DNA of 64,000 nt, taken from contig JAIUCV010000076.1 of the NCBI GenBank assembly GCA_026724425.1, positions 3,619,501-3,683,500 on the forward strand. The letters are read 5' to 3'. The notes below the pieces were generated by a model. The model ran no database searches. It was not told where the DNA came from and saw only the letters and a list, made by a program, of their open reading frames with translations. Within the stretch, counting starts at the first letter, position 1. Each line of letters opens with the position of its first letter. Position numbers and translations under genes: made by a program. Source of the stretch: Erythrophleum ivorense (Eukaryota; Streptophyta; Magnoliopsida; Fabales; Fabaceae). Of the stretch, positions 22,201 through 31,260 are shown one piece after another.

Positions 22201-24805
22201 CGACATGTTGGTAAAATCTGCTAAAGCCGAAGATCACGTCAAGAACCTTCGAGAATGCTTTCAGGTCCTGACAAAATACGGAATGAAGCTCAACCCGGCG
22301 AAGTGCAATTTCGCCGTCACCTCCGGAGAGTTCCTCGGCTACATCGTAACTCAGCGCGGCATTGAGGCTAACCCAAAGCAGATCTCGGCAATTCTCGACC
22401 TCCCCTCACCAAAAAACTCAAAGGAGGTCCAGAGACTCACTGGCCGAATCGCCGCACTAAATAGATTCATCTCGCGCTCGACCGACAAGTGCCTTCCCTT
22501 CTACCAACTGCTCCGCTCCAACAAGCTCTTTAAATGGGACGAGAAGTGTGAAGACGCATTCAGGCAACTGAAAGAGTATCTCACTACCCCACCGATCCTC
22601 GCGAAACCCGAAGATGGCGAGACGTTGCTCCTCTACATCGCCATATCAAGCACAGCCGTTAGCGGCGCACTGGTCCGAGAAGATCGCGGCGAGCAGAAGC
22701 CCATCTTCTACGTGAGCAAAACCCTCAGCGATGCCGAGACGAGATATCCTACCCTCGAAAAGCTGGCATTAGCGGTAGTGATCTCGGCAAGGAAATTGAG
22801 ACCATACTTCCAGTCCCACGCAATCATCGTCCTCTCAAGCCAACCGTTGCGCCAAATCCTTCACGGCCCAAACCAATCGGGTCGCATGGCAAGATGGGCG
22901 GTAGAACTGTCAGAGCACGACATCGAATTCAAAGGCCGAACCAGCGCAAAATCCCAGGTTCTCGCCGACTTCATTGTCGAGATCCCACCAGAGCTCGTCG
23001 TGAACGAAGCCGAGCATATCACCAAATGGCTCCTGCACGTTGACGGAGCTTCGTCCAAGCAAGGATCTGGTGTCGGCATCCGCCTCGTATCCCCTACAGG
23101 CGAGGTCCTCGAACAGTCCTTCAAACTCGACTTCCCAGCATCCAATAACGAGGCCGAATATGAGGCAATCATCGCAGGATTACGTCTCGCAAAGGAAGTC
23201 GGGGCCGACCACGTGCATGCATTCTGCGATTCTCAGCTCGTGGCAAAGCAATTCAGCGGAGATTACGACGCTAAAGACGACCGCATGGACGCATATCTCA
23301 AGGTAACGACGGAACTGTCCAAGCAATTCAAGTCGTTCGAGTTGACAAAAATTCCCCGTGCCGAGAACACAGAAGCCGACGCGCTCGCTGCCTTAGCCTC
23401 GAGGACCGACTCGGCTTTGCGGCGAACGATTCCCGTCGAAACTATTGAGCAACCTAGCATCAAACTTCCTAAAGGAGCGTTCATCATGACGATATATCAA
23501 GAAGAGGAGGAAAACGAAGAAGACGAGCCAATGACCCCCGAGTCGGAAGAAGACCAATCTCGCTCGTGGCAGGACGAGATCAAAGATTATCTGATCAACG
23601 GCACGATTCCAGCCAATCGGTGGGCAGCTCGTCGACTACGCCGCAAAGCCGCCTACTATTTCCTCCAAAACGACGAATTATTCCGGTGGACCGCAAACAA
23701 AGTCATTCTACGTTGTTGCGACGAGACGCAGGCTAAGAAGGTGATGATTGAGACTCACGAAGGAGCCGGAGGAAACCATGCCGGCGGAAAATCCCTGGCC
23801 TCTAAGATCAAGAAGCACGGACTGTTCTGGCCAAAGATGATCGAAGACTGCGAAAATCACACCGCGAAGTGCATTCCCTGCCAAAGATACGCCCCGATCA
23901 TCAACGCCCCAACGCAAGAACTTCAGGCGTCCGTCCCGGCATATCCCTTTATGCGCTGGGCGATGGATATCGTCGGCCCGATGCCACGATCCCGGCAATG
24001 TGCATACCTCCTGATCGTCACCGACTACTTCACCAAGTGGGTAGAAGCTAAAGCCTTCCCGAACCCCACTGCCAAAGACGTGCAGAACTTCATCTGGCAG
24101 TACGTCATCTGCCGACATGGCCTACCATATGAAATCGTCACCGAGAATGGTGGCCAATTCGTCGCGGCAAGCTTCCGCGAGTTCTGTGCCAATTGGAAGA
24201 TCAAGCTCGTTTATTCCACTCCAAGATACCCCCAAGCCAACGGGCAAGCCGAGGCAACAAACAAAACTATCATCGACGGCCTGAAGAAAAGGCTCGAGAG
24301 CTACAAAGGAACGTGGGCAGACGAACTTGACGGCGTACTTTGGTCTCACCGCACAACACCCAGGTCGGCGACAGGCGAAACCCCATTCTCCCTATCTCAT
24401 GGTTGCGAAGCATTAGCCCCTGCCGAGCTACACGTTGCGAGCTTACGCCGATCACTAATGCCCCTCAACTCCTCGTTGAACGACGAATCTTTGCACGACA
24501 GTCTCGTCAACACCGAGGAGCTAAGAGATCGCTCCCTCTTGCGTATGCAAAACTATCAGCAGAAAGTAGCAAGATATTACGCCAAGAAGATTCGTAACCG
24601 CCGCTTCGCACTACATGACCTCGTCCTGAAAAAAGTCCACGACTTCACCAAGCCCGAGCACGCCGGCAAATTTGGTTTCAACTGGGAGGGACCTTACCGC
24701 ATCACGCGAATCATCAAACCAGGAGTGTACCAGCTCGAAGATGACGACGGAAGCATACTCCCTCGCTCGTGGAACTCCATGAACTTGCGCAAGTTCCGCC
24801 ACTAG
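19226..24805 (+). CDS. Tat Gag-Pol polyprotein, one uninterrupted frame
   Basis: 1,859 codons from the first ATG at 19226; the frame is also open upstream through the PBS but only with a TTG. Domains (residues from this ATG): charged N-terminus; Gag core about 210-300 (KIEPFAGEEDPKKWLTAFNF); zinc-knuckle-like CSFHGRTGHATENC about 450; protease about 620-640; RT about 890-1010 with YIDDM at 990; gypsy RNase H about 1100-1190; archaeal-type RNase H about 1240-1360 with LLHVDGAS, NNEAEYEA and CDSQLVA; integrase from about 1500 with KCIPCQ, WAMDIVGP and QANGQAEAT. Two active-site oddities: the protease reads VDTEST where D-T/S-G is expected (Glu at 627), and the integrase reads VTENGGQF where the second Asp is expected (Glu at 1640). 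All other motifs look intact and no stop occurs. It would make Gag, protease, RT and integrase for cytoplasmic particles and nuclear integration. Confidence 0.95.
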   Translation: MSHSAGSSPEREPRHNHKTLPENLPEDREDLLEHEENYVEHDENTQHNEPEDTIPPPAPARRRPRAKVVKHDDLMKTLQRAMKPFSEEIQTMQARQKKTQDFIDSVTADDGRFSPVHRLSFDTPTGHATGTAVADATANRTDATSRISRASKQTYAELDRINRRLDEFNSRVHLVTSAAPELAKILADTWRSPLTARIRRIRLRDRVRLKIEPFAGEEDPKKWLTAFNFAMTREQYATPEEREANYCQVFIEHMTKEALGWFSSLPAESIDNFDDLTSAFLKHYSMNMTRVTRNMFTMTQSRGEPLRSFMERFKKAAMDLGDMPDSVPLEALRNGLRYDSKFKEDLSLQPSPTLEDALHRSQKYIFLEEDTNFYAEKSGEKKPAIARPREEGHEQRRRPEVRRSLSFAVDDDLHHWDPAEQPQALALTSSRPTVADPDDDNNHDLFCSFHGRTGHATENCRHLIGSLLRKYREGVVAVEGDRSQGKDFAPKPAKGGQKGKRSRQFRPQKQGKVNPKPATEKEDHDHPEDLPPPPKRQVSMIMGSLLDNNDSISAIKEYERKAVSAQRRPSSHQNGEALLNQLVRPDTSMISFTDKDAEGLDTPHLDPLVVKIQVHDCDVAKILVDTESTVNLIFKETLDRMEIEEETIKPASRPLTGFTADTVFSIGTIRLPVYVGGVSKLVKFIVIDRPAIYNAILGTPWIHEMKAVVSTFHQCVKFPTPLGIFTLRGSQRVSRSCFLQERRLRSSSSCMINEELDPRLPYHQRPKPDHVGQVSIDETKPERSVGIGSNLNAEIRTQLVDLLKENVHLFAWSMEDMKGIDPRITSHELNVDPTYKPIKQKRRKLGTDKAQAVNDEVEKLLQAGSITEVKYPDWLANPVVVKKKNGKWRVCVDFTDLNKACPKDSFPLPHIDRLVEATAGNELLSFMDAFSGYNQIFMHPDDREKTAFITDRGTYCYKVMPFGLKNAGATYQRLVNKMFAKQLGNSMEVYIDDMLVKSAKAEDHVKNLRECFQVLTKYGMKLNPAKCNFAVTSGEFLGYIVTQRGIEANPKQISAILDLPSPKNSKEVQRLTGRIAALNRFISRSTDKCLPFYQLLRSNKLFKWDEKCEDAFRQLKEYLTTPPILAKPEDGETLLLYIAISSTAVSGALVREDRGEQKPIFYVSKTLSDAETRYPTLEKLALAVVISARKLRPYFQSHAIIVLSSQPLRQILHGPNQSGRMARWAVELSEHDIEFKGRTSAKSQVLADFIVEIPPELVVNEAEHITKWLLHVDGASSKQGSGVGIRLVSPTGEVLEQSFKLDFPASNNEAEYEAIIAGLRLAKEVGADHVHAFCDSQLVAKQFSGDYDAKDDRMDAYLKVTTELSKQFKSFELTKIPRAENTEADALAALASRTDSALRRTIPVETIEQPSIKLPKGAFIMTIYQEEEENEEDEPMTPESEEDQSRSWQDEIKDYLINGTIPANRWAARRLRRKAAYYFLQNDELFRWTANKVILRCCDETQAKKVMIETHEGAGGNHAGGKSLASKIKKHGLFWPKMIEDCENHTAKCIPCQRYAPIINAPTQELQASVPAYPFMRWAMDIVGPMPRSRQCAYLLIVTDYFTKWVEAKAFPNPTAKDVQNFIWQYVICRHGLPYEIVTENGGQFVAASFREFCANWKIKLVYSTPRYPQANGQAEATNKTIIDGLKKRLESYKGTWADELDGVLWSHRTTPRSATGETPFSLSHGCEALAPAELHVASLRRSLMPLNSSLNDESLHDSLVNTEELRDRSLLRMQNYQQKVARYYAKKIRNRRFALHDLVLKKVHDFTKPEHAGKFGFNWEGPYRITRIIKPGVYQLEDDDGSILPRSWNSMNLRKFRH

Positions 24806-24826
24806 ACGCGTAGCTTCGCGTCTCGT

Positions 24827-24827
<1 letters not shown>

Positions 24828-24878
<51 letters not shown>
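24828..24878 (+). repeat. 51-nt poly(A) tract after the Tat gag-pol stop
   Basis: A pure A run of about 51 bases begins 22 bp after the TAG. It lies inside the element, followed by element sequence (gacatgttcactacatg), so it is not an element end. Confidence 0.95.
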
Positions 24879-24880
<2 letters not shown>

Positions 24881-25991
24881 CATGTTCACTACATGAACAC
24901 TTGTAACGAACTACGAATGGCTTGATCCCGGCATGGGTACGTAGGCAGCCTTTTCACCGAGGCGCAGCTATAACTTAATAAAAATAAAAAAGCTTTTTTA
25001 TTTTATTAATTCGCTTGTATGCACGCATCTTTTTTGGCGTCCCTGAGAAACGTTCCATCTCGGCAGAAAAACCCAAGCAAGAATTTCCTGATTGACTTAG
25101 GTCAAAAAACAGATGTTTTGGTGTGCCTAGTGAACTCGGCAAAATCAGAGTCATAAAATCCCTTTAGCACTCGGTAAACTAATGAGTCTCAAAGCCTTTG
25201 GAACTCGGCAGCATAATGAGTCCTTGTTTATGAGCTCGGCAAAAAAAGAGAGTCTCAAAGCTACTCTGAAACGCAGGCATAAAAGAGTAGTGTCGACGTT
25301 CTGGCCAAACGTTCGACCGCACATCGCACCCAGTGGACTGATCATCCCCCATTCTTCAAGAATGACGCACTACAAGTCGAGAGCACGCATATCTCGCACG
25401 ACCCTAAGCCATATGGGCAAGAGAAAATCGCTACCTTGTTAATCATATTCGACTTAGCGGCGTAGGAGTAATTCGAATTTCTAGACTTCGTTTCCTGTTA
25501 CCGGCCTAAAAAGCGCCACCGCAAACAGATCCAAAAAGCACGGATCGGTGTCTCTTAAAAACGAGAATTCTGACGAGTTGCGTGACTTCGCATCTCGTCG
25601 GATGCATAGCATTGTCATAGCGAGAAGCATCTCGTCACGACAGAACTTGAGCATGCCAAGTTGTCTCGGCACGTTGAACCACTTGTCTAATGACGGTTAG
25701 ACTATTGGATCATTCCGCTAGATTGACAACACAGTGCACCTCATTAAAGGGTATAGATTAAAAGCAGGATGTTTCAAAAAGCACGAAATCATCAACTATA
25801 TTCGCGATATTCATCTCGCACAAAGCAAAACGATGAACGAGGAAGTAAAGCAAATACTTAAGTTTTAAATCCTGAAAAGCATACGGATTAAAACCCTCCC
25901 GGGCAATGTTGTCACATCGGCACGAATCGCCGCGACTAATAAAAGAAGAGTTCTTAAAAAGCAGAAAAAGGGAGAGAATAGAGGCGAAGTC
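24879..25991. other. Tat internal non-coding region between the two convergent genes
   Basis: No gene is seen. It holds a conserved-looking block (gggtacgtaggcagcc near 24936) and many repeats of the short phrase ctcggca. It is the shared 3' flank of gag-pol and of the antisense gene. Confidence 0.6.
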
Positions 25992-28693
25992 CTAAACGGC
26001 CTCGGAAGCATCCAGACCCGGTCTCGTCCCGGCTTCAGCACTGGCCGCTCCCGAACTCTCTCTCGTCGGCGATCCACCAATTATGAGCTCGGCAAGATTG
26101 GGCCTGAGAGTGTTATACATTGTACCAAATTGATTAAAACCCTTCGGTGTAACCCAAGTGTTATCAAAGTAGAAATCGGCAAGATTAAAGAGGCAACTTA
26201 ACCTGTGTGGCGCTGCATAGTCGTCCGCCCCGATTTCAACCTCGTCGATCAAGTCCCCGGCAGCTCTGCTCTCCTTGACTTTAGCCTCCAGCTTCGCAAT
26301 AACGAGGTCAAGATCCTGAGAGACACCTCTCGTTCGCTGCACATAATCGAGCAACGCTTCGTCAACCGCAATCTTGACCACTGCCTTTTCCACCTCATCA
26401 CGCTGCGCAACGAACTTGCCGAGACGATCTAAAAGAGGAGCATACCAGTCCCGCATGTCGTCATAAACGCGAGTGGCGACGTACTCAGCCTGCTTTTGGC
26501 GGGACTGTCGAAGACGGGAAGCCTCAGCCACAGCATCTTCCGCGTCTCGGCGGGACTTCTCTTCGAGCTCTGCAACTTGGGCGCGCAACTTGACCACCTC
26601 ATCCTGAAGGCCAGACGCCTTCAGGATCTCGCCATTCAGGACGCCGACTTTCCTCTCGAGATCAGCCTTCTCTCTCTCAAGGAACTCGAACCTCGGACCC
26701 TTAGATCGCTCGCTCTGCAGTTTGGCGATTTCCTCCCGAGCCGCCTTCAGCATGGTGTCGTATTGCTGGACAACTGAAGAGAACTTCCCGGCAGCATTGA
26801 CAAGGTCCGAAGAAACATCGACAACATCGCCCTTCAGCTCGATCTTCTTGAGCGGAACCCCCCAGTGAGGTTTAGGTTTGCAGCTCCAAACCAGCTCGGC
26901 ACAGAACTTCTTATTAAGCATAAGAGGAGAGCCCCCTGACCAGACAACTGCGACCGCATCCGGATCCAGGACCTCAGGATCAGCGGGCTCGACCTTAGGG
27001 CCTCTCGGCAACTCCGATGGATCCTCGCCAAGATCGTCATCACCTGACTGACGAGACGGATCCTCGCCGACCTCGTCACCGTCGTCTCGACGAGATGGGT
27101 CATCACCACCAGGAGGAACGTCTCCCCCGTCAAGCACGACTTCAGGTGTCATCTCGGCAGCCGACGACCTCTCCTTGACCTTTCTCTCTCTCTCGATCTT
27201 GGCCCTCTTCGAAGCCCTGCAGAAATGATAGCATATCAGCGGCACATACCGAAACTACGATGAAAAACAAGTTCTCCATAAGAAAACTTACTTCGTCCTC
27301 GACGCGATCGAGGAAGCCGGACGTTTGGCCGGTCCGCTTGACTCGGTAGCCGCGTCGGTCTTCCTCTCCTTCGGAGGGGAGTCCGGGATCAGAATGGCAT
27401 CGTCGGCAGATACAGGCGTCCTCTTCTTCAGCCCCATCTTCTTGGTATGACGGGACGATTTAGCTGCAAAAGATCAAGCAAGGATCAACGACAAGCACAG
27501 TCGTGACGCAAAAACTGAATCAAAAAGTGATTGGGTTCTCACCAGTTGCTGGAGTAGAAGCGGATTTGATCCTTCCCTCTCTCTTCCTCTTCCTCCGCTC
27601 CTCGGACTTAGCAGCAAAGTCGGCCCAGATGATTCTGCTTCGATCTCGCAAGAGCTGGCACTTTTTCCGGAATGCGGCAGACGTTGGTCTCGGCACGACC
27701 CTCTCTGCAAAACAAGCAAAGGCGAAAGGTTAGCATACCAAGGCTAAACTCAATCTGTGACGCGACGAAATCTACAAGCAATCTACCAGCCTCATCGACC
27801 CATTCCGTCAGAACATGGTCGGGGTTAAAATCTCCAATCGACGCAGCACTTTTCTTGACATAGAAGTAGTAGTGCTTCCAGTGGTGAATCTTGTCCTTGT
27901 GGGCGCCGTAAACGATGCCGTGCTTCATCGTGGTACAAAATCGTCTGAACCGCTCCTCCTTCGCACTAGCACGAAAGTCGGTAAGGCGCTCGAAGAGCTC
28001 TCGGTCAAAGGCGATCCCGAGATGATTGGCCAAGGCCTCGGTAAAAATCATATGCCGGACCACGCCATGAGTAAGCTGACTCATGGGGATGCCACGCTGA
28101 TAAGCGTAATCCAGCAGATGACGGAAGATGGGAAACCGTACCCCAAATTCCGTGAACCAGCACTCATATGCGCAGAACCATCCTGGCGGAGCATCGAAAG
28201 GCCTTTGCTCGGCAGAAGGAATCCGGATTTCTACGGCATCAGGGATTGAGCATCTCGACCTAAGTGCCGTGACGATCCCTTCGTCAATCCAAGATCGACC
28301 ATCAGCGGTCAAGGAAGTCGCCGGAGTACGCCAAGGCATCTCGACGACTGACGGAAGACCCTCGAGTTCGACGTCATCCGGAGACGGCACTTCTTCCAGT
28401 CCTACCTCGGAATCCGCGTCCGAGTCATTCTCCGGGATCTCATCGCGATACCCGGAACTCTCACTTTCCTCGTCCCGCAAGGACGGAGCATCAAAGTCAG
28501 CACGGACCCCCGAAGAAGGGTCCTTGGCCGTAGGATCCGGCCTTTCCGCCGTCGCCGCCCTACGACGGCTCTCCAGAATCCGGCTCGCTCGGACCGCATC
28601 ACCGAGAAAGCCCGGGATTAGATTTGAAAGCGGGACATCATCGTCCTCCCGCGCTATGGCTTTCCCTTTCCCCTTTCGGTCCGACGGATCCAT
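25992..28693 (-). CDS. Antisense four-exon gene of the Tat element (plant transposon protein type)
   Basis: Exons on the minus strand: 28693-27787, 27704-27543, 27463-27292, 27216-25992. The introns of 82, 78 and 75 bp all have GT-AG ends with good acceptors (ttttgcag, cttttgcag, tttctgcag). Phases agree at every junction, giving 2,466 nt, an 821-residue product without stops. The N-terminal part is acidic with a KGKGKA start. Residues about 120-290 (WFTEFGVRFPIFRHLLDYAY, ...GIPMSQLTHGVVRHMI) resemble the putative gypsy-type transposon protein domain (PF04195-like). A basic KRKRE patch lies near exon 2, and the last exon holds a long coiled coil (EIAKLQSE, KADLERKVGVLNGEI, VAELEEKSRRD). Antisense ORFs are known in Tat elements such as Grande; function is unknown. 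The gene converges on gag-pol, so its promoter must lie near 28.7-29.4 kb. Confidence 0.8.
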
Positions 28694-29056
28694 CAGACGA
28701 GAATCAGAAGACGAAGAGTCAAAATTCGACGAGAAACCCTAAAAATTCTGACGAGAGAAAAGCTCGAAGCGAGAAGAGAAGGAATTTCAAGTCAAGAAGC
28801 AAGCAAATCTAAGGCGATTACACAAAACCTATCGGTTTAACTAAGCAATGCGACTCGGATTCGAGATGAAAGAAGGAAATTACCTTTTCTTTTTCGGGAC
28901 GGTTGGAGGCAATGAACAGGCAAAGAGGAGTTAATGTGGAAAAGAAATCTGAACGGTCTCTTTAAGAGGAGTTTCACGATTTCCAAGAAAAGAGAAAAAC
29001 TTCCCTTCCTTTTTCCCGCTTGGAAAAACCTACTTTTCAGTTTTGACAAAATATGC

Positions 29057-29269
29057 ACTGATGACGTGGCAATCCCACTCCTGACGAACCGCCTGTCGAG
29101 CGGCATAACTCCTCCTTTTGACGAGCTGACGTTAAAATAAGGGTGAACGGTCATTCTCTTCGACGAGTTGACTCGAATGAGATCGCCATAGATGGTTGAT
29201 TCTTTTTGACGAGCTGATGTCAAAAATAATCATCAAAATGCATATTCTTTTGCGGACAAGATGACGTCA
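29057..29269. promoter_or_regulatory. Cluster of TGACG/ACGT motifs upstream of the antisense gene
   Basis: gatgacgtggc near 29060, then several gacgagctgacg-type repeats (near 29115, 29160, 29205) and a palindromic tgacgtca at 29262-29269. Such motifs bind bZIP factors in plants. The position between the antisense gene start and the 3' LTR suits a promoter for the antisense transcript; this is inferred. Confidence 0.4.
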
Positions 29270-29467
29270 ACGTACTCTTTTCCCTTCCTATGGTTTTTAT
29301 CCCAAACCGGGTTTTTCCATATCAAGGTTTTAATGAGGCGGTACGAATCTAAAGTCAATCGCACCTAAGACGAGCTAGCATTGGCACCTTGTGTTGTTAC
29401 TAATAACTCTCGAGCTCAACTCCCATTCATGAAGTTCGCCGAGACCAAATTGCATTTGACTCGCCAA

Positions 29468-29484
29468 ACTGGGGGGGGACTTAT
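29468..29484 (+). other. Polypurine tract of the Tat element
   Basis: actggggggggac lies directly before the 3' LTR, the expected plus-strand priming site. Confidence 0.85.
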
Positions 29485-29969
29485 TGTTAGGGGTGAAATG
29501 GGCACATTTCCCCGAGCCCGTCGCAATGAGTAACATCACAAAAAGCCCAGCCCGTCTTCAGCCCTAGCCTCCTCACAGAAATGGAAAGCCTTGAGGAGGA
29601 AGGTAATACCTTAAGCAAAAAGGAAAAAGATGCAGCCGCCACTCGAAGAAAGGAAGGAAATCAAGAAAAGAAGAAGATTTCCTTTATGATCAAGAGGAGA
29701 ATATTCAGCAGAGAATCGCCCTAACTCAATTATATAAGGAGAGGTCTTCATTCCTGGAAGACCAAGTCACGCAGCCCTAAAAACCCTAAAGCATTTTGCT
29801 CATCTTTTCTCTGTTTTCTCTTATTATTCGCATTTCGTCTCGTCAAGGCTTGTTTGACGAGATTATCTCTTGTATCTGAACCTCTTCTTGAGTGATTAAT
29901 CCAAAGCTTCCCAAGTCTCCCATCCGAAATATCCCGTCATACTAACGTGTGCTATTTCTGGATCTAACA
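29485..29969 (+). repeat. 3' LTR of the Tat element
   Basis: 485 bp, identical to 18674-19158 except one T/C difference seen by eye. It is followed by atcat. Confidence 0.97.
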
Positions 29970-30645
29970 ATCATTTACCCAACAATCTCTTCTCCCATCT
30001 TTATTTCTTTCAAGATTTAAGAATTGCAGACTCTTTCCTTTGCGGCTCAAATTAACGCTCCGACTGGTAACATCAAGAACAATATTGTATTACAAATTTT
30101 AAGTGGTACGAAATATAACAGTACAAAAAGCAGTAGTACAAAAGATAGCATTACAAATAGAAACAATACAAAATTGTAGTACATACGTGAATAAGTGAAT
30201 TTGTAACGATACAAATAGTATATTTTACAATTAAAAAAAAATTAAATGAACAAACCAGAAATTAAATGACAAAAAAACAAAATTGATAACTTAAGTTTAT
30301 GAAACTAAATGAGTATCTTAAAATCTAAATATTCATATTGATCTTCAAAATTAATAATATAACCATAACATTTGAAAATACATTGGATAACTAACCACTA
30401 TATGTTTTTGTTAAAATTGCCCTCAATGATCAATGTATGAATTCTGTTTATGTACCATATTATAAAAAAATAGTATAACACTGATTCAGCTCCATGATTG
30501 ACAAATTCCGTAGTTTCTAAACACCAAATTAGTGTTATTCGCTCAAATTTCTTCGACACAATTATCTTTCTTAATTTCTAGTTTTCTTATCATCTCAATT
30601 TAACACAAATCATATGAGATATGTATCATCCGATTGAAACAGTTT
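29970..30645. other. AT-rich flank, including the rest of the interrupted copia LTR
   Basis: After the atcat duplication the sequence continues the locus broken by the Tat element. No coding sequence, RNA gene or clear repeat is visible from about 30080 to 30645. Confidence 0.5.
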
Positions 30646-30674
30646 CACAAGAACAATACAGTGATAGCTATTCC

Positions 30675-31085
30675 GACCCCCAGCATTGGTCGGAAATATT
30701 TTTGATGGTTTGTTGAATATTTTCCGACGGATTTAGTTATGGTCACGATTTGGCAGGAAATCTCTGACGGAATTACGCGGTCGATAATCCGTCGGAAATT
30801 TCCGACCGATTCCTGACGGTTAATATAACTGTTTGAAATACGGTCAGAAATCGGTCGGGTATCTCTGACGGAATTAATCGGTCGAGAATTCGTTGGATAT
30901 TTCCGACCGATTCCCGACGGTTAATATAACCGTTTAAATAAAGCTCGGAAATCGCTCGGAAATCAGTTGGAAATCAGTCGTTGGATTGTTACCGTTGAAA
31001 ATCGTCGGGTATTAGTTGGCAATCAGTCGAAAATCTAGCCGTTTGAAAATCGGTCGGAAATCCGTCCAAAATTATTTGCCAATTG
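30675..31085. repeat. CACTA subterminal repeat array
   Basis: About 400 bp with many copies, in both orientations, of ttccgacc/ggtcggaaat-type 8-12-mers (for example near 30675, 30740, 30795, 30850, 30895, 30960, 31045). Dense short repeats next to the terminus are typical transposase binding arrays of CACTA elements. Confidence 0.75.
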
Positions 31086-31147
31086 CTTATATAAATCAGT
31101 CACTCCATTTCAGATCTAGAAACGAAAAAACCATCTAAAATCTGAAA

Positions 31148-31260
31148 ATGTCTTCAAACAATGCTAATTTTCAAGCTTGGATGTATGATAATCAGTGGGA
31201 TTCAAATACGGGGCTAGTTACAAAGGAGCACGAAATTCATGCGATTTGTGTCACAACAAG
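31148..31260 (+). pseudogene. TNP2-type CACTA transposase, N-terminal part
   Basis: ATG at 31148 begins a transposase-associated domain start (WMYDNQWDSNTG). A one-base shift near 31225-31235 is needed to enter the frame that reads FMRFVSQQE across the insertion point into 50405. The retrotransposon insertion therefore struck a coding exon, and the frameshift is a separate lesion. Confidence 0.8.

Larger units (their letters stand above)
18674..29969 (+). mobile_element. Complete young Tat-clade Ty3/gypsy element
   Basis: Bounded by 485-bp LTRs that differ at one base by eye (ctcctta versus ctcctca) and flanked by perfect atcat duplications (18669-18673, 29970-29974). Contains TATA box, PBS, one long gag-pol ORF, an antisense spliced gene, a G-rich PPT and the 3' LTR. 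Two RNase H domains (a gypsy type and an archaeal type) before integrase are the mark of the Tat clade. GC content is visibly higher than in the AT-rich flanks. One substitution in 485 bp implies a very recent insertion. Confidence 0.95.

Noticed and set aside
24611..24889. Minus-strand frame with a poly-Phe tract
   Set aside because: It is the reverse of the poly(A) run and the end of gag-pol, hence a shadow frame.
18428..30075. Exact limits of the copia LTR split by the Tat element
   Set aside because: A possible right end (ggtaaca near 30071) exists, but no second LTR copy or target duplication is available to confirm it.
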